From assembly GCF_000733775.1 (NCBI RefSeq), contig NZ_JPOE01000002.1, forward strand, positions 868,001 to 932,000: a DNA stretch of 64,000 nucleotides, in the 5' to 3' direction. Positions 1 through 8,434 of this stretch are shown in pieces (the first letter of the stretch is position 1; each line of letters opens with the position of its first letter). The notes beneath the pieces are model-generated. The model was given only the letters and a program-made list of their open reading frames with translations. It searched no databases and had not been told where the DNA came from. The translations under genes and the position numbers were made by a program. This DNA is from Thiomonas sp. FB-Cd (lineage in GTDB: Bacteria > Pseudomonadota > Gammaproteobacteria > Burkholderiales > Burkholderiaceae_C).

Positions 1-678
1 GGGTGTCGTGCTGACTGTATTGGGCACGCGCATGACCGAGGAGAACTCAGGCACGGCGCCAAGAATATTCATGCCTGTGGTCAGCCCGTCCGGCAGGGTG
101 ACGTACAGCCCCGCCGTTCCGACCTTCGTTTCCAGCAAGGTCGTCGGGTCGGTATAGGTCCACTGCGGCTCGGTCTGCCCGCGCGTGGCCAGAACGCCCG
201 AACTCATGTCGATGCGCGGAATCGACGGAAATTCATTGAACATCGCGCCCGTGTTGTTCGGCTGCGGAACCAACGTGTTGGCCGTGTCAGCCACCGTGTA
301 CACGGCGGGTTTCGCCGGACAGACATCCACGGTGTACACGCCGCGCTGCGGTTGACCACCTGATCCCGTCGTCGCACTCTTGGCACGGCCGCGGAACACG
401 ACCAAACCATAGTCGTTGATGGACGGCTGGTTGTAACTGAAGAAGTTCAAATTGGGCGAATCCGGCATCACGGTGTTGTTGTTGGCCACGGTCTTCCACG
501 CGCCAATGACATCGGTTCCCGGGACGCACGCTACCGCGTTGGCATCCGGGTTGCTCGGGTTGTAGGGATTAAGTGCTGTGAGCGTGCTGGTCGATGAACT
601 TCCGCCGCCGCATCCGGCCAGCAGCGCCAAGACGCCGGCCGAAAACATGGCCCTTCTCATTCGTGAATGGCGAGGCAT
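1..678 (-). CDS. Putative lipoprotein of unknown function (3' end outside window)
   Basis: An open frame of 226 codons runs from ATG at 678 off the left edge, so the C-terminus is missing. The N-terminus is a lipoprotein signal peptide: a basic start (MPRHSRMRR), a short hydrophobic core and the lipobox LLAGC with Cys about residue 23, followed by a Gly/Ser linker. The mature part is Thr/Asn/Pro-rich with a few Cys and no motif I recognise. The start is supported by a GGAG ribosome-binding site seven bases upstream. The protein is probably anchored to the outer membrane facing the periplasm. There is no link to the neighbouring catabolic genes beyond proximity. Confidence 0.75.
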   Translation of the reverse strand, partial: MPRHSRMRRAMFSAGVLALLAGCGGGSSSTSTLTALNPYNPSNPDANAVACVPGTDVIGAWKTVANNNTVMPDSPNLNFFSYNQPSINDYGLVVFRGRAKSATTGSGGQPQRGVYTVDVCPAKPAVYTVADTANTLVPQPNNTGAMFNEFPSIPRIDMSSGVLATRGQTEPQWTYTDPTTLLETKVGTAGLYVTLPDGLTTGMNILGAVPEFSSVMRVPNTVSTTP

Positions 679-1075
679 GATGAATCTCCAATGTGGACTG
701 CTCAAGAGGTATGAAACAGAAACAAGTGTAATCAAACGTTTTTTTCAAATATAGGCGCTGAACCTCTACGCATGGTTGATATGTGTCAAGAAAACGGGAG
801 CCCCGCCCCGCCTTGATCGGGGGTGCCGGCAACGCGCAGGACAAGATCCACACTGCGCGCTACTTGAACGCGCTTTTGCTGGATCCCCCTTGGCCGCCCC
901 ATCCGACCCTCACGCGCGGTGGAAAATCATCCCTTGAATGCGGGCGCCTTGTCCTGTGCCTGATGCGTTGCGGCCGTCGCCGGCCCCATCTTCTCGGCCA
1001 GGCTGCGCGGCGCCCCGGGTCGTACACCCATCCCGAGTACACGCCACACAGCCGAGCTCGGGCGCCCCAGCAAGG
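679..1075. other. Intergenic stretch between the lipoprotein and hpxW genes
   Basis: About 400 bases without a convincing gene. Both flanking genes are on the minus strand. An AT-rich tract at about 735-755 lies upstream of the lipoprotein gene and probably holds its promoter, but I cannot assign clear -35/-10 boxes. Open frames on the plus strand look like shadows. Confidence 0.5.
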
Positions 1076-2665
1076 TCACACGCCGGCTGCACCGCCGTCG
1101 CTTCGCGGGTCTGATGCGCCTTCCATGCGCCCGTCACCATGCAGAACCAGGGCACCAGCGTGCCCCATGGTGTCGCTGAACGCTTCGCTGAGGACTTCGA
1201 CCTGGTGGCCTGCATCACGCAATGAGCGCACGAGTGCGGGGTCAAACCTGTCTTCCAATTTCAGGGTTGTGCTGGCGTCACCCCAGGTACGGCCCAGCAG
1301 CCAGCGGGGGGCGCTGATTGCCTGCTGCAGCGACTCGCCGTAGCGGGCATAGCGGGTGAACACAGCCGCTTGCGTTTGGGGCTGGCCCTCGCCGCCCATC
1401 GTCCCATAGGGCATGATGCGCCCATCATCAAACACGGCAAGGGCTGGATTGAGCGTGTGAAAGGGTTTGCGCCCCGGTTCAAGGGCGTTGAGATCAGTCG
1501 GATCAAGGGCGAAGCTGATGCCGCGGTTCTGCCAGGTGACACCGGTGTCGCGCAGCACGACCCCAGAGCCAAACTCCCAGTAGAGGCTCTGGATGAAACT
1601 GACGGCGCGGCCTTCGCGGTCGATCGCGCCCATCCAGATGGTGTCGCCGGGTGACGCCGATTCAGGCCATGGCAAGGCATGGCGCATGTCGATCTCTGAG
1701 GCCAGCGCGTCGAGTGTCTCGGCCTTGAGGTAATCGGCTGGGTCGCCCGGCACCCTGCGCGGGTCCGTCACCATGCGGTTGCGCACGCGAAAGGCCCGCT
1801 TGGTCGCCTCGACCAGGCCATGCACGTGGGCGAACCCCTCCCCCTCGGTAATGCCAAGCCGCTCGTAAATGCCCAGAATCATGAGCGAAGCCAGCCCCTG
1901 CGTGGGCGGCGGCAGGTTGTAGACGGTGCAATCGGTCAAGCGCACGGCAAGCGGTGCGACGCTCTGCGCCTCATAGGCGGCAAGATCGGACGCGCGTATT
2001 GGACTGCCGATGCGCTCGAGCTCAGCGCCCATGCGCGCTGCAAGGCTACCGCGATAAAAATCATCGAGGCCACGCTCGGCCAATGTCTGCAAGGTCTCGC
2101 CCAGGACAGGCTGACGCAGCATCTGGCCACACGCAGGCGGGTTTGCATCGAGCAGAAAGGTCTCGGCAAACCCATGCACGTCCCTCAATCCCTCGAGCTT
2201 GCTTTGGGTGAGCGCTGCCTGGCTGGACGTGACGACAATGCCGTCGCGCGCATGGCGAATGGCATCGCGCAGAAGACGCGTCAGCGCAAGCCGGGGGCCG
2301 CCCCAAGTCTGGGCAATCGTCAACGCCTTGGACCAGCCGCCGACCGTGCCAGCCACCGTCAGTGCGGCGTCCGGCCCACGTGACGGAATCGCGTTGAGCC
2401 CCTGATACCGTCGCACCGTGGCGCGCTCGGCAGCGAAGCCGCTGGCATCGATTGCAAGTGGCGCTTGCCCGGGCGTGTGAATGAGCCAAAAGCCATCCCC
2501 GCCAATTGACGTCATATGCGGGTAGACGACGGCGATGGCGGCGGCTGCCGCCACCATCGCCTCAATGGCGTTGCCGCCGTCGAGCAAGACGTCACGGCCT
2601 GCCTGGGCGGCCAAATGGTGCGGGGCGACAACCATGCCCCCGAGTGCAGTATGGGTGTGATGCAT
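1076..2665 (-). CDS. hpxW: Gamma-glutamyltranspeptidase-like amidohydrolase (HpxW-like)
   Basis: 529 aa, usual length for the gamma-glutamyltranspeptidase/YwrD group of Ntn hydrolases. The N-terminal domain has the family pattern (VVAPHHLAA, a GGNAIEA stretch near residue 31, SIGGDGFW near 53). The autoprocessing site is visible as GDTIWMG, with Thr342 the expected nucleophile freed by self-cleavage. No signal peptide is seen, which argues for a cytoplasmic enzyme and against classical periplasmic Ggt. In Klebsiella, HpxW is an oxamate amidohydrolase encoded with HpxXYZ, and homologues of those three lie on the same strand at 5.9-8.0 kb. That context favours an amide or ureide substrate over glutathione. 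The substrate itself is inferred. Confidence 0.8.
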   Translation of the reverse strand: MHHTHTALGGMVVAPHHLAAQAGRDVLLDGGNAIEAMVAAAAAIAVVYPHMTSIGGDGFWLIHTPGQAPLAIDASGFAAERATVRRYQGLNAIPSRGPDAALTVAGTVGGWSKALTIAQTWGGPRLALTRLLRDAIRHARDGIVVTSSQAALTQSKLEGLRDVHGFAETFLLDANPPACGQMLRQPVLGETLQTLAERGLDDFYRGSLAARMGAELERIGSPIRASDLAAYEAQSVAPLAVRLTDCTVYNLPPPTQGLASLMILGIYERLGITEGEGFAHVHGLVEATKRAFRVRNRMVTDPRRVPGDPADYLKAETLDALASEIDMRHALPWPESASPGDTIWMGAIDREGRAVSFIQSLYWEFGSGVVLRDTGVTWQNRGISFALDPTDLNALEPGRKPFHTLNPALAVFDDGRIMPYGTMGGEGQPQTQAAVFTRYARYGESLQQAISAPRWLLGRTWGDASTTLKLEDRFDPALVRSLRDAGHQVEVLSEAFSDTMGHAGALVLHGDGRMEGASDPRSDGGAAGV

Positions 2666-3328
2666 GCGCGGTTCCAGTGCGTCGGCGATTCGTGAGACTC
2701 ATATCAGGGCTGCGCCCCAACGACTTTTCCTGTCATTGTGCGTGTTCGCCACTCCGGGCGTGAGCGCCCAGCAGTTGCGTCGCAAAAGGCTGCTCCACGC
2801 GGAGTAACCCAATGTTGGTGCAGGCATGGATCTCGCGCCAACGCACTTCTGCCTTGATGGCGGGGCCGCCTGCATCAAGGGCGAGGGCCAGCCACTGGCG
2901 CGTGGCGATGAAACCCAGAAGCTCCCGCCACGCATCCTGGCGTGCCTGAATATCAGCATGGTCCTTGTGAAGAAAGCGGTGGCAACGCCATCGAGACTGC
3001 CCTTGCGCAGGGCAGCGACCTGTTTTGCGAACGCATGCGGATCCCGGAGCACGCGGTCAGGGTGGCCAGGCCAGCGCCCTCGATGAGTCATTCCACCCCA
3101 TTGCAAAGCTCGAAGGACAGCGCAAGAAAGGAGCGTGGCGCCACCAGCACCCGCATCAGTTCTGTGACGTTCGCCGCGGACGAAACGCGCTGCGCAGAAT
3201 GCCACGCCGGCAGGCGAGCGTGCCAAGGCAATGAGCGGGTGAATCGCCGCGAACTGCAGCAGTTGACCCGGCCCACCCCCGCGCAGCGCAACATCGGCTC
3301 ATGTCTTTGTGGTTGCTTGATCGACGGC
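2666..3328 (-). other. 663-base gap, possibly a decayed gene
   Basis: No intact gene is visible between the HpxW-like and MFS genes. On the minus strand, codon-like composition appears in successive frames: one frame is open for about 175 codons (2699-3226), and another reads from about 2960 to a stop near 2734 with an ordinary globular composition (DAWRELLGFIATRQW). This could be a frameshifted small hydrolase or regulator, but I cannot name a family and it may be noise in GC-rich DNA. Confidence 0.2.
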
Positions 3329-4609
3329 TCAGTTCGCGCTTGCAGCGCGTGCCATGTAACGGGCACGCATGCCCTTGAGCACCAAGAGAGCAAGCAATGC
3401 CGCGCTCAGATCCAAGACGACCATGAGGACAAAGACGGGAACCCAACTGCCGCTTGACTGGTGAATGAGTGCGGCGATAGGACCACCCAGAATCGAGCCA
3501 ATGCCCTGAGCCATGTAGAGGAAACCGTAGTTTGTGGTCGCGTAGCGGGTGCCAAACGTGTCTGTGAGAGTCGAAGGAAACAGGGAAAAAATCTCACCCC
3601 AGCCAAAGAAGACGATCCCCGAAAGCAGCACGAACCACAAAGGGTCGCTTTGCAGCCCCAACCAGGCCAGCATGGCCAGCCCCTCCATGCCAAACGCGAT
3701 CGCCATTGTGTTTTCGCGACCGATGCGGTCCGACAACCATCCAAAGAACGGGCGTGTCAGGCCGTTCGTGAAGCGATCGATCGTCAGCGCAAGGGGTAAG
3801 GCCGCCATACCCCAGACCAGCGTTGTGGCAACGCCAAAATCCTTGGCGAACGCGCCCATCTGCGAAATCACCATGAGTCCTGAGGTGGACATCATGCCCA
3901 TCATGACGAACATGAGCCAAAAGACCGGCTGCTTAAGCATCATTGCTGGCTTGACGCCGCTGGCATGCGACTCCACCTTGACGGACTCCGCCATCACTTC
4001 AACGGGTGGACGCTTGATCCCCTGCGCAGCAATCAACCCCACTGCGGCGATGATGTAGCCGAAGACTGTGATGGTCTGCGAGTACCCAAACGTTGCCAGA
4101 CTCGATGAAATCGGGAAGGTGGTCAAAATGGCGCCAAAGCCGTAGCCGGCAGCGACCATGCCCACAGCAAAGCCACGCTTGCGCGGAAACCAGCGCACCA
4201 TAAGGCCAACCACGCCGACGTAGATCACGCCGGTTCCGATACCCCCAAGCAAGCCGTAGGTCAGGTACAGCTGCACCACGCTGTGCGCCGAGGCTGAAAG
4301 CACCCAGCTCGCCCCGGTCAGTGCGGCGCCGACAGACAGCAACATCCTCGGGCCGAAGCGATCCACGAGGAAGCCCTGGAAGGGTGAGAAAAATGTCTGC
4401 AGGACGATGAGAATCGAAAAAGTGACCTGCAGCTGAGCCAGGCTTGCGCCAACCTGCCCGAGTAGCGGCTTGGTAAAGAGGGCCCAGACATACTGCGGGC
4501 TCGAGATGGCCATCATGCACAGCAGGCCGAGGGCAAGCTGGCCCCATCGGCCCTTGAAATTCGTCATCGGCAAGGCGAGGCCTTGCGGGGAATCAAGCAT
4601 TGTGGACAT
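3329..4609 (-). CDS. MFS transporter, oxalate/formate antiporter (OxlT)-like
   Basis: 426 aa with about twelve hydrophobic segments. The MFS signature between helices 2 and 3 reads DRFGPRML, and its repeat in the second half reads WLSDRIGREN. The overall pattern (GTGVIYVGVVGLMVRWFP in helix 4-5, FFGWGEIFSLFPS late) is that of the OxlT/monocarboxylate group. ATG at 4609 is chosen because AAGGAG lies just upstream; a longer frame to 4825 has no such site. It is in the same orientation as hpxXYZ and gntR and could import or exchange a small carboxylate (for example oxalurate, oxamate or oxalate) handled by that pathway. The substrate is inferred. Confidence 0.8.
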   Translation of the reverse strand: MSTMLDSPQGLALPMTNFKGRWGQLALGLLCMMAISSPQYVWALFTKPLLGQVGASLAQLQVTFSILIVLQTFFSPFQGFLVDRFGPRMLLSVGAALTGASWVLSASAHSVVQLYLTYGLLGGIGTGVIYVGVVGLMVRWFPRKRGFAVGMVAAGYGFGAILTTFPISSSLATFGYSQTITVFGYIIAAVGLIAAQGIKRPPVEVMAESVKVESHASGVKPAMMLKQPVFWLMFVMMGMMSTSGLMVISQMGAFAKDFGVATTLVWGMAALPLALTIDRFTNGLTRPFFGWLSDRIGRENTMAIAFGMEGLAMLAWLGLQSDPLWFVLLSGIVFFGWGEIFSLFPSTLTDTFGTRYATTNYGFLYMAQGIGSILGGPIAALIHQSSGSWVPVFVLMVVLDLSAALLALLVLKGMRARYMARAASAN

Positions 4610-5142
4610 GGACGACTCCTTGACTGGGTCTTTGCGACCGTGGCCAACGGGCGAACGCCGCCCGTTAGTGCATGCAATGGGATGGTGCTTACGAGGATTG
4701 CGCGCAGCAGCCCTCAAACTGCGGGCTTGTCCCGCTGGTAGGTGCTGGTGAAGTGCGCGTGCTGCGGCATGGTGGTGGCGATCTTCATGGGCGAGGCTCC
4801 ATTGCTGAGGGTTGAAAACGAGCACGGAAGAAAGCGGTGACGACGCTTTTCTCCCGGGCTTTTATCCCTCCGTGGAGCCTCCAGAGGAGGCCGGGCCGCT
4901 CTTGGACCAGGCGCTTCGCGAAGAAGCCGGAACCCTAGCTGCCCTGTCAAACGCAAAACAACAATTGGCGATCAACCACCAATTCCGTGCCCAAAGGGCC
5001 ATGCAAGCCTCGTGCCAGCTTTGCCGTGGCCCTCGCACGCCTGGCAGCACGAGGGCACCATCCGTTGTTGTGCGCGTCAAGCCACGAATTGGTGCAGCAT
5101 GCCCACGCATATGACGTCACACAGCCATGGCACCGGCTTGCC
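4610..5142 (-). other. Spacer between gntR and the MFS gene
   Basis: About 530 bases separate the GntR gene from the MFS start, long for an otherwise compact cluster, so a separate promoter for the carrier is likely. Apart from one 24-codon open frame listed separately, nothing gene-like is seen. I could not identify promoter boxes with confidence. Confidence 0.4.
4714..4788 (-). CDS. Possible 24-residue leader peptide upstream of the MFS gene
   Basis: A short frame starting ATG at 4788 is preceded by GGAG at a good distance and ends about 105 bases before the MFS start. The product would be MKIATTMPQH followed by 14 polar residues. It has no membrane segment or known motif. It may be a leader peptide or chance. 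Confidence 0.2.
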   Translation of the reverse strand: MKIATTMPQHAHFTSTYQRDKPAV

Positions 5143-5892
5143 TCAGGTCAATCCACGTTGCTCGTTGTCGCTGCGTACGGTTTGCAACCGGTGCAGCGTG
5201 ATCTTTCGCGTCTCGAGCTGGCTGCGGTCGATGTGTGCACGGACAAGCATCTCCGCCTCGTCGGGGCGGTGGCGCCGAATCGCCCGCAGCATGGCTGCAT
5301 GTTCATCGTAGGTTGTGCCGATACGCTGGGGATAGGTGAAATCCAGCCGCCGGATGACGCGGATACGGTCCGTGACATCGGCATGCACGCGCAGCATCTC
5401 CGTGTTTCCAGCCGCAGCCACCAATTCCCCGTGGAAGGCTTCGTCAAGCACGGAGATCTGGCGCGCGTCGCTCAGGCGCTCGGATTTGTCGACGAGCCAA
5501 ATAGCCACCAGCGCGTCGAGCCGCTGCCGCAATTCGGGCCCAAATTCGGCAGATGCCAGCCGCCGCACCGCAAACACCTCGATGAGCTTGCGCAGTTCAT
5601 ACAGCTGATCGAAGCGGGAAAAGTCGATGGGGACCACCTCCCATCCACTGCGGAAGTAGCCGCGCACAAGTCCTTCGCTTTGCAACCGAAGCAACGCCTC
5701 ACGCACCGGCGTGCGCGACACGCCGTAGAGCTCAGCCAGTTCGGTTTCAGTAAAGCGCTGTCCCGGCAGCAGGCGGAACTCGAAGACGTCCTCGCGCAGG
5801 TGCGCGTAGACCTCGGTGGCACGCGAGGCTGGCTTGGCGAGGGGTGGATGCCCACCACCCCGCATGGCACGCCCGGCCGTTGATTCACTCAT
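5143..5892 (-). CDS. GntR-family regulator with FCD effector domain
   Basis: 249 aa. The N-terminal winged helix spans about residues 25-90 and contains the GntR pattern ELYGVSRTPVREALLRLQSEGLV. The all-helical FCD ligand domain follows, with the metal/ligand-binding pattern DEAFHGELVAAAGN near 150 and a late conserved histidine region (DEHAAMLRAI). The start overlaps the hpxZ stop by four bases (ATGA), so it is translated with hpxXYZ. It is the obvious candidate for control of both arms of the island. FCD regulators normally bind short palindromes released by a carboxylate inducer; candidate sites are noted at 8233-8414. Confidence 0.9.
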   Translation of the reverse strand: MSESTAGRAMRGGGHPPLAKPASRATEVYAHLREDVFEFRLLPGQRFTETELAELYGVSRTPVREALLRLQSEGLVRGYFRSGWEVVPIDFSRFDQLYELRKLIEVFAVRRLASAEFGPELRQRLDALVAIWLVDKSERLSDARQISVLDEAFHGELVAAAGNTEMLRVHADVTDRIRVIRRLDFTYPQRIGTTYDEHAAMLRAIRRHRPDEAEMLVRAHIDRSQLETRKITLHRLQTVRSDNEQRGLT

Positions 5893-6275
5893 GGCGTGTC
5901 CATCCAGCTGACATGTGCAGCCACGATTCGCCAGCCCTCGGGAAAGCGTACCCAGGTCTGGCTCTGCCGCCCGATGCGATCCACCCCATCGCGCTCGAAT
6001 TCGATGTTTGTTACAGCGACGTCCCGTCCAAAGGTGGTGACGAGCCGGCGTCGAATGGTGCGCTCCAGCCCTTGCGGACGTCGCCGGGCACGAAAGTCGG
6101 CAATGGCATCGAAGCCGTAGAGATTTTCGCCCACGCCATAGCGCAAGGTGATGGTCGAGCGCCAGAACAGGGCATTGAGGCGATCCACATCATTATTCAC
6201 GAGGGCGCATTCATAACGATCGAAGATGGCTTCGAGTTCCGCCAGCACATCGGGAAGATTGACCTGAGCGATCAT
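5889..6275 (-). CDS. hpxZ: HpxZ/AtzH-like protein (DUF3225), putative ureide hydrolase
   Basis: 128 aa in an NTF2-like fold, matching the AtzH/HpxZ family: helical start (LAELEAIFDRYECALVNND), then the conserved FWRSTITLRYGVGENLYG and a C-terminal GWRIVAAHVSWM. Homologues are the oxalurate-pathway protein HpxZ of Klebsiella and AtzH of cyanuric acid degraders, which acts on 1,3-dicarboxyurea. The ATG at 6275 overlaps the stop of the upstream amidase (ATGA) and its own stop overlaps the gntR start, so the three genes are translationally coupled. A longer frame to 6383 lies inside the amidase gene and is disregarded. The exact substrate here is unknown. Confidence 0.8.
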   Translation of the reverse strand: MIAQVNLPDVLAELEAIFDRYECALVNNDVDRLNALFWRSTITLRYGVGENLYGFDAIADFRARRRPQGLERTIRRRLVTTFGRDVAVTNIEFERDGVDRIGRQSQTWVRFPEGWRIVAAHVSWMDTP

Positions 6276-7696
6276 TCGATGTACCCGGTGCGTGCCTGCA
6301 GTGCAGTTGCAAGCGGCTTGCACTGCGCTGCGCCGCAGCGCTCGAGCTGCAGCGCAGCCCGCAGTGCGATGTCCTCGCGCCATGGCGGTGCAATCAATTG
6401 GACTCCGATGGGCAAGGCTTCAGGCGCGACACGCATCGGGACTGCCACGACGGGCAGGCCAATACACGAGATGGGCTGCGTCAGCAGGCCCATGTTCGGG
6501 CGTGTGGCCAGCGCGCATCCATTCAAATCGAAGAACGCGCTCCCGAGTGGCTGGGCGGGCACGGGTGTGGCGGGCGCAATGAACAAATCGAATTCCTCGA
6601 AAAGACGACACACTTGCGCATGAAAGCGCGCGCGAACTCTTTGCGCCTTCGTGTACCAAGCCGCAGGCACCATGGCCCCAGCGGCTAGGCGATCGCGCGA
6701 AAGCGGCTCCATCTGCTCGTAGTTCTCCCGCAGATGCTCGATGTGAAGCTGCCCACCCTCGGCCGCCGTGATCACGAAGGCCGCAGCACGCGCAGCCTCC
6801 ACTCCTGGCAACTCCAGCTCATCCTGCGCCCCTAGCGCCTGCGCGGCTGCACGCGCTGCGCGCTTTGCCTCGGGCCCGGCGTTGCGCTCAAAGTACCCCC
6901 CAAGCCACGCCACGCGCAACGGTTTGTCATCCGGGCCTGCCGTGATCGCGCTGCCAATTGCCTCAGCTTCGTCTCTGGCATCCCGACACAGCATGCTGTA
7001 GCAAAGCGCCAGATCTTCTGCGCTGCGTGCGAAGGCGCCCAAATGGTCAAGGCTGTAGACAAACGGGTAGCTGCCCTCCCGCGGCAAACGCCCAAAGGTC
7101 GGCTTGATGCCGAAGATGCCGCATAGCGACGCTGGCACGCGAATGGAGCCGTTTGTATCCGACCCTAACGCCAGGGGAACCATGCCCGAGGCCACCGCTG
7201 CAGCGCTGCCACCCGACGAGCCTCCAGCGCTGCGCGTTAAATCGTGCGGATTGCAGGTGGCGCCGTAATGCGTGTTTTCCGTGGTAAACCCATAGGCAAA
7301 TTCGTCCATGTTGAGCGCCCCGAGCAACACTGCCCCGGCAGCATCCATGCGTTGCACAAGGGCAGCATCGCCTTTCGCAGGGGCCGCGCCGGCCAGCAGG
7401 CGCGAACCCGCCAGCGTCGGCAGGCCCTCGATATCAAAAAGATTCTTCACCGCATAGGGGACCCCCGCAAGTGGCGGCAGTGCATGCCCTTGCGCACGCA
7501 GTCTGTCGATGCGCGCAGCCTGGGCCCGCGCGCGGTCAGTCGTTTTGTGAGTGAAGGCCCGAATCCCGGCGTCCAGCACATCCAGTCGTGCGATCGCCTC
7601 CTCGATCAGCTTTGAGGCCGAGATCTCGGCTCCGGCCACGGCATGCGATACATCCAAAACCGAAGCCATCGGATAAGCGGTGAGTTGTTTGGGCAT
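6272..7696 (-). CDS. hpxY: AtzE/HpxY-type amidase (amidase-signature family)
   Basis: 474 aa from ATG 7696. Amidase-signature landmarks are all present: the catalytic Lys in GVPYAVKNLFD, the Gly/Ser-rich stretch AGGSSGGSAAAVASG, and the nucleophilic Ser in DTNGSIRVP. The DTNGS form and the N-terminal pattern are typical of the AtzE/HpxY group, which needs a small GatC-like partner; that partner is encoded just upstream at 7780-7986. A TTG at 7783 overlapping the hpxX stop would give a 503-aa product, but its extra 29 residues look non-coding. Expected role is hydrolysis of an acyl-urea bond (1-carboxybiuret or oxalurate-type substrate) in the cytoplasm. Confidence 0.85.
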   Translation of the reverse strand: MPKQLTAYPMASVLDVSHAVAGAEISASKLIEEAIARLDVLDAGIRAFTHKTTDRARAQAARIDRLRAQGHALPPLAGVPYAVKNLFDIEGLPTLAGSRLLAGAAPAKGDAALVQRMDAAGAVLLGALNMDEFAYGFTTENTHYGATCNPHDLTRSAGGSSGGSAAAVASGMVPLALGSDTNGSIRVPASLCGIFGIKPTFGRLPREGSYPFVYSLDHLGAFARSAEDLALCYSMLCRDARDEAEAIGSAITAGPDDKPLRVAWLGGYFERNAGPEAKRAARAAAQALGAQDELELPGVEAARAAAFVITAAEGGQLHIEHLRENYEQMEPLSRDRLAAGAMVPAAWYTKAQRVRARFHAQVCRLFEEFDLFIAPATPVPAQPLGSAFFDLNGCALATRPNMGLLTQPISCIGLPVVAVPMRVAPEALPIGVQLIAPPWREDIALRAALQLERCGAAQCKPLATALQARTGYIE

Positions 7697-7779
7697 GGGT
7701 GAGCAGGCGTTGGTTATAGGCAGTCCGGGATTGGATCTGTCAGCATCTGGCGCCGGGAGAAACCCGCGCCGACGTGGTC

Positions 7780-7986
7780 TCAAGGCCGGAAAACAGGAGC
7801 CGGCTCATCCAGTTCGGTGAGGACCTGCTCATCCAGACGGTCGGCCATGTCGCGCAAGCGCCGCCATTGCGCGGAAATTCTGCACAAGGCTTCGTCATTC
7901 ATGGCGAGGCGCAACAAGGAGGCATGGACGCGCACGCAGTGCAGGTCCATGTCCGCATCGGCGTTGGAAACATCAGTGGTGTTCAT
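7780..7986 (-). CDS. hpxX: HpxX/AtzG-like small subunit of the amidase (DUF4089)
   Basis: 68 aa, acidic and helical, ending in the family signature DEPAPVFRP. AtzG/HpxX proteins are GatC-like partners that stabilise the AtzE/HpxY amidase. The gene sits directly before that amidase, in the expected order X-Y-Z. ATG at 7984-7986 is preferred because residues after it fit the family size; upstream in-frame sequence to 8175 is Arg/Ser-rich and lies in the regulatory region. It is the first gene of the leftward unit. Confidence 0.75.
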   Translation of the reverse strand: MNTTDVSNADADMDLHCVRVHASLLRLAMNDEALCRISAQWRRLRDMADRLDEQVLTELDEPAPVFRP

Positions 7987-8232
7987 GGTCAGGGGATGGA
8001 AGTCATGTTGGTCAGTTCTGTGCATGCGCCGCGGCCCCGATGCGCCCGAGCATCCTGCACCAGGATTGCGCGACGACGGCACCGCACTTGTGCGCTGCGC
8101 GCTCCTCGTGGAGGACAGACGTTGCTCTGCGTGCGCCCATCGACATGCCATGCAGCGTGGGGGCGTGACGTCCACGGCGAGGATGCGATTCGCGCTTGCC
8201 TCGATGAAGTTTGCATGGCACAGGGCTCCGAT

Positions 8233-8256
8233 CTTGTATGCATGATCTCATGCAAG
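8233..8256. promoter_or_regulatory. Candidate operator 1 (CTTGTATG-N8-CATGCAAG)
   Basis: Inverted octamers CTTGTATG and CATGCAAG separated by eight bases, with one mismatch. The same octamers recur about 150 bases downstream. A repeated palindrome between divergent transcription units is typical of a GntR/FCD operator. Binding is inferred. Confidence 0.4.
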
Positions 8257-8379
8257 GGATGTGCCAGCCCGCGCATCCGCACCGCAATCGCTGGCCTGAG
8301 GCGCTGAGGCCACGCAGCGGATTCGCCCTCACCTGCGCACCAAATTGCAGCGATCGTCAGGCCTTTGTCTGGCACGCAG

Positions 8380-8414
8380 CTTGCATGCTGACGGCTATCC
8401 ATCATGTATGCAAG
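8380..8414. promoter_or_regulatory. Candidate operator 2 (CTTGCATG...TATGCAAG)
   Basis: CTTGCATG at 8380-8387 faces CATGTATGCAAG at 8403-8414, only 20 bases before the start codon of the ABC ATPase gene. It shares TGTATGCA and the terminal CTTG/CAAG with candidate operator 1. Its position would block transcription or initiation of the importer operon if bound. Confidence 0.4.
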
Positions 8415-8434
8415 TTTGAATCCAACCGCGCGCC

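Larger units (their letters stand above)
7987..8434. promoter_or_regulatory. Divergent promoter region of the ureide/amide island
   Basis: A 448-base region separates the leftward hpxX unit from the rightward ABC importer unit. It contains two related pairs of inverted octamers (listed separately), consistent with control by the GntR protein encoded at 5143-5892. No clear sigma-70 boxes could be assigned. Confidence 0.5.

Noticed and set aside
4610-4825. 72-residue N-terminal extension of the MFS carrier
   Set aside because: His/Arg-rich, no membrane character, and a strong AAGGAG precedes the internal ATG at 4609.
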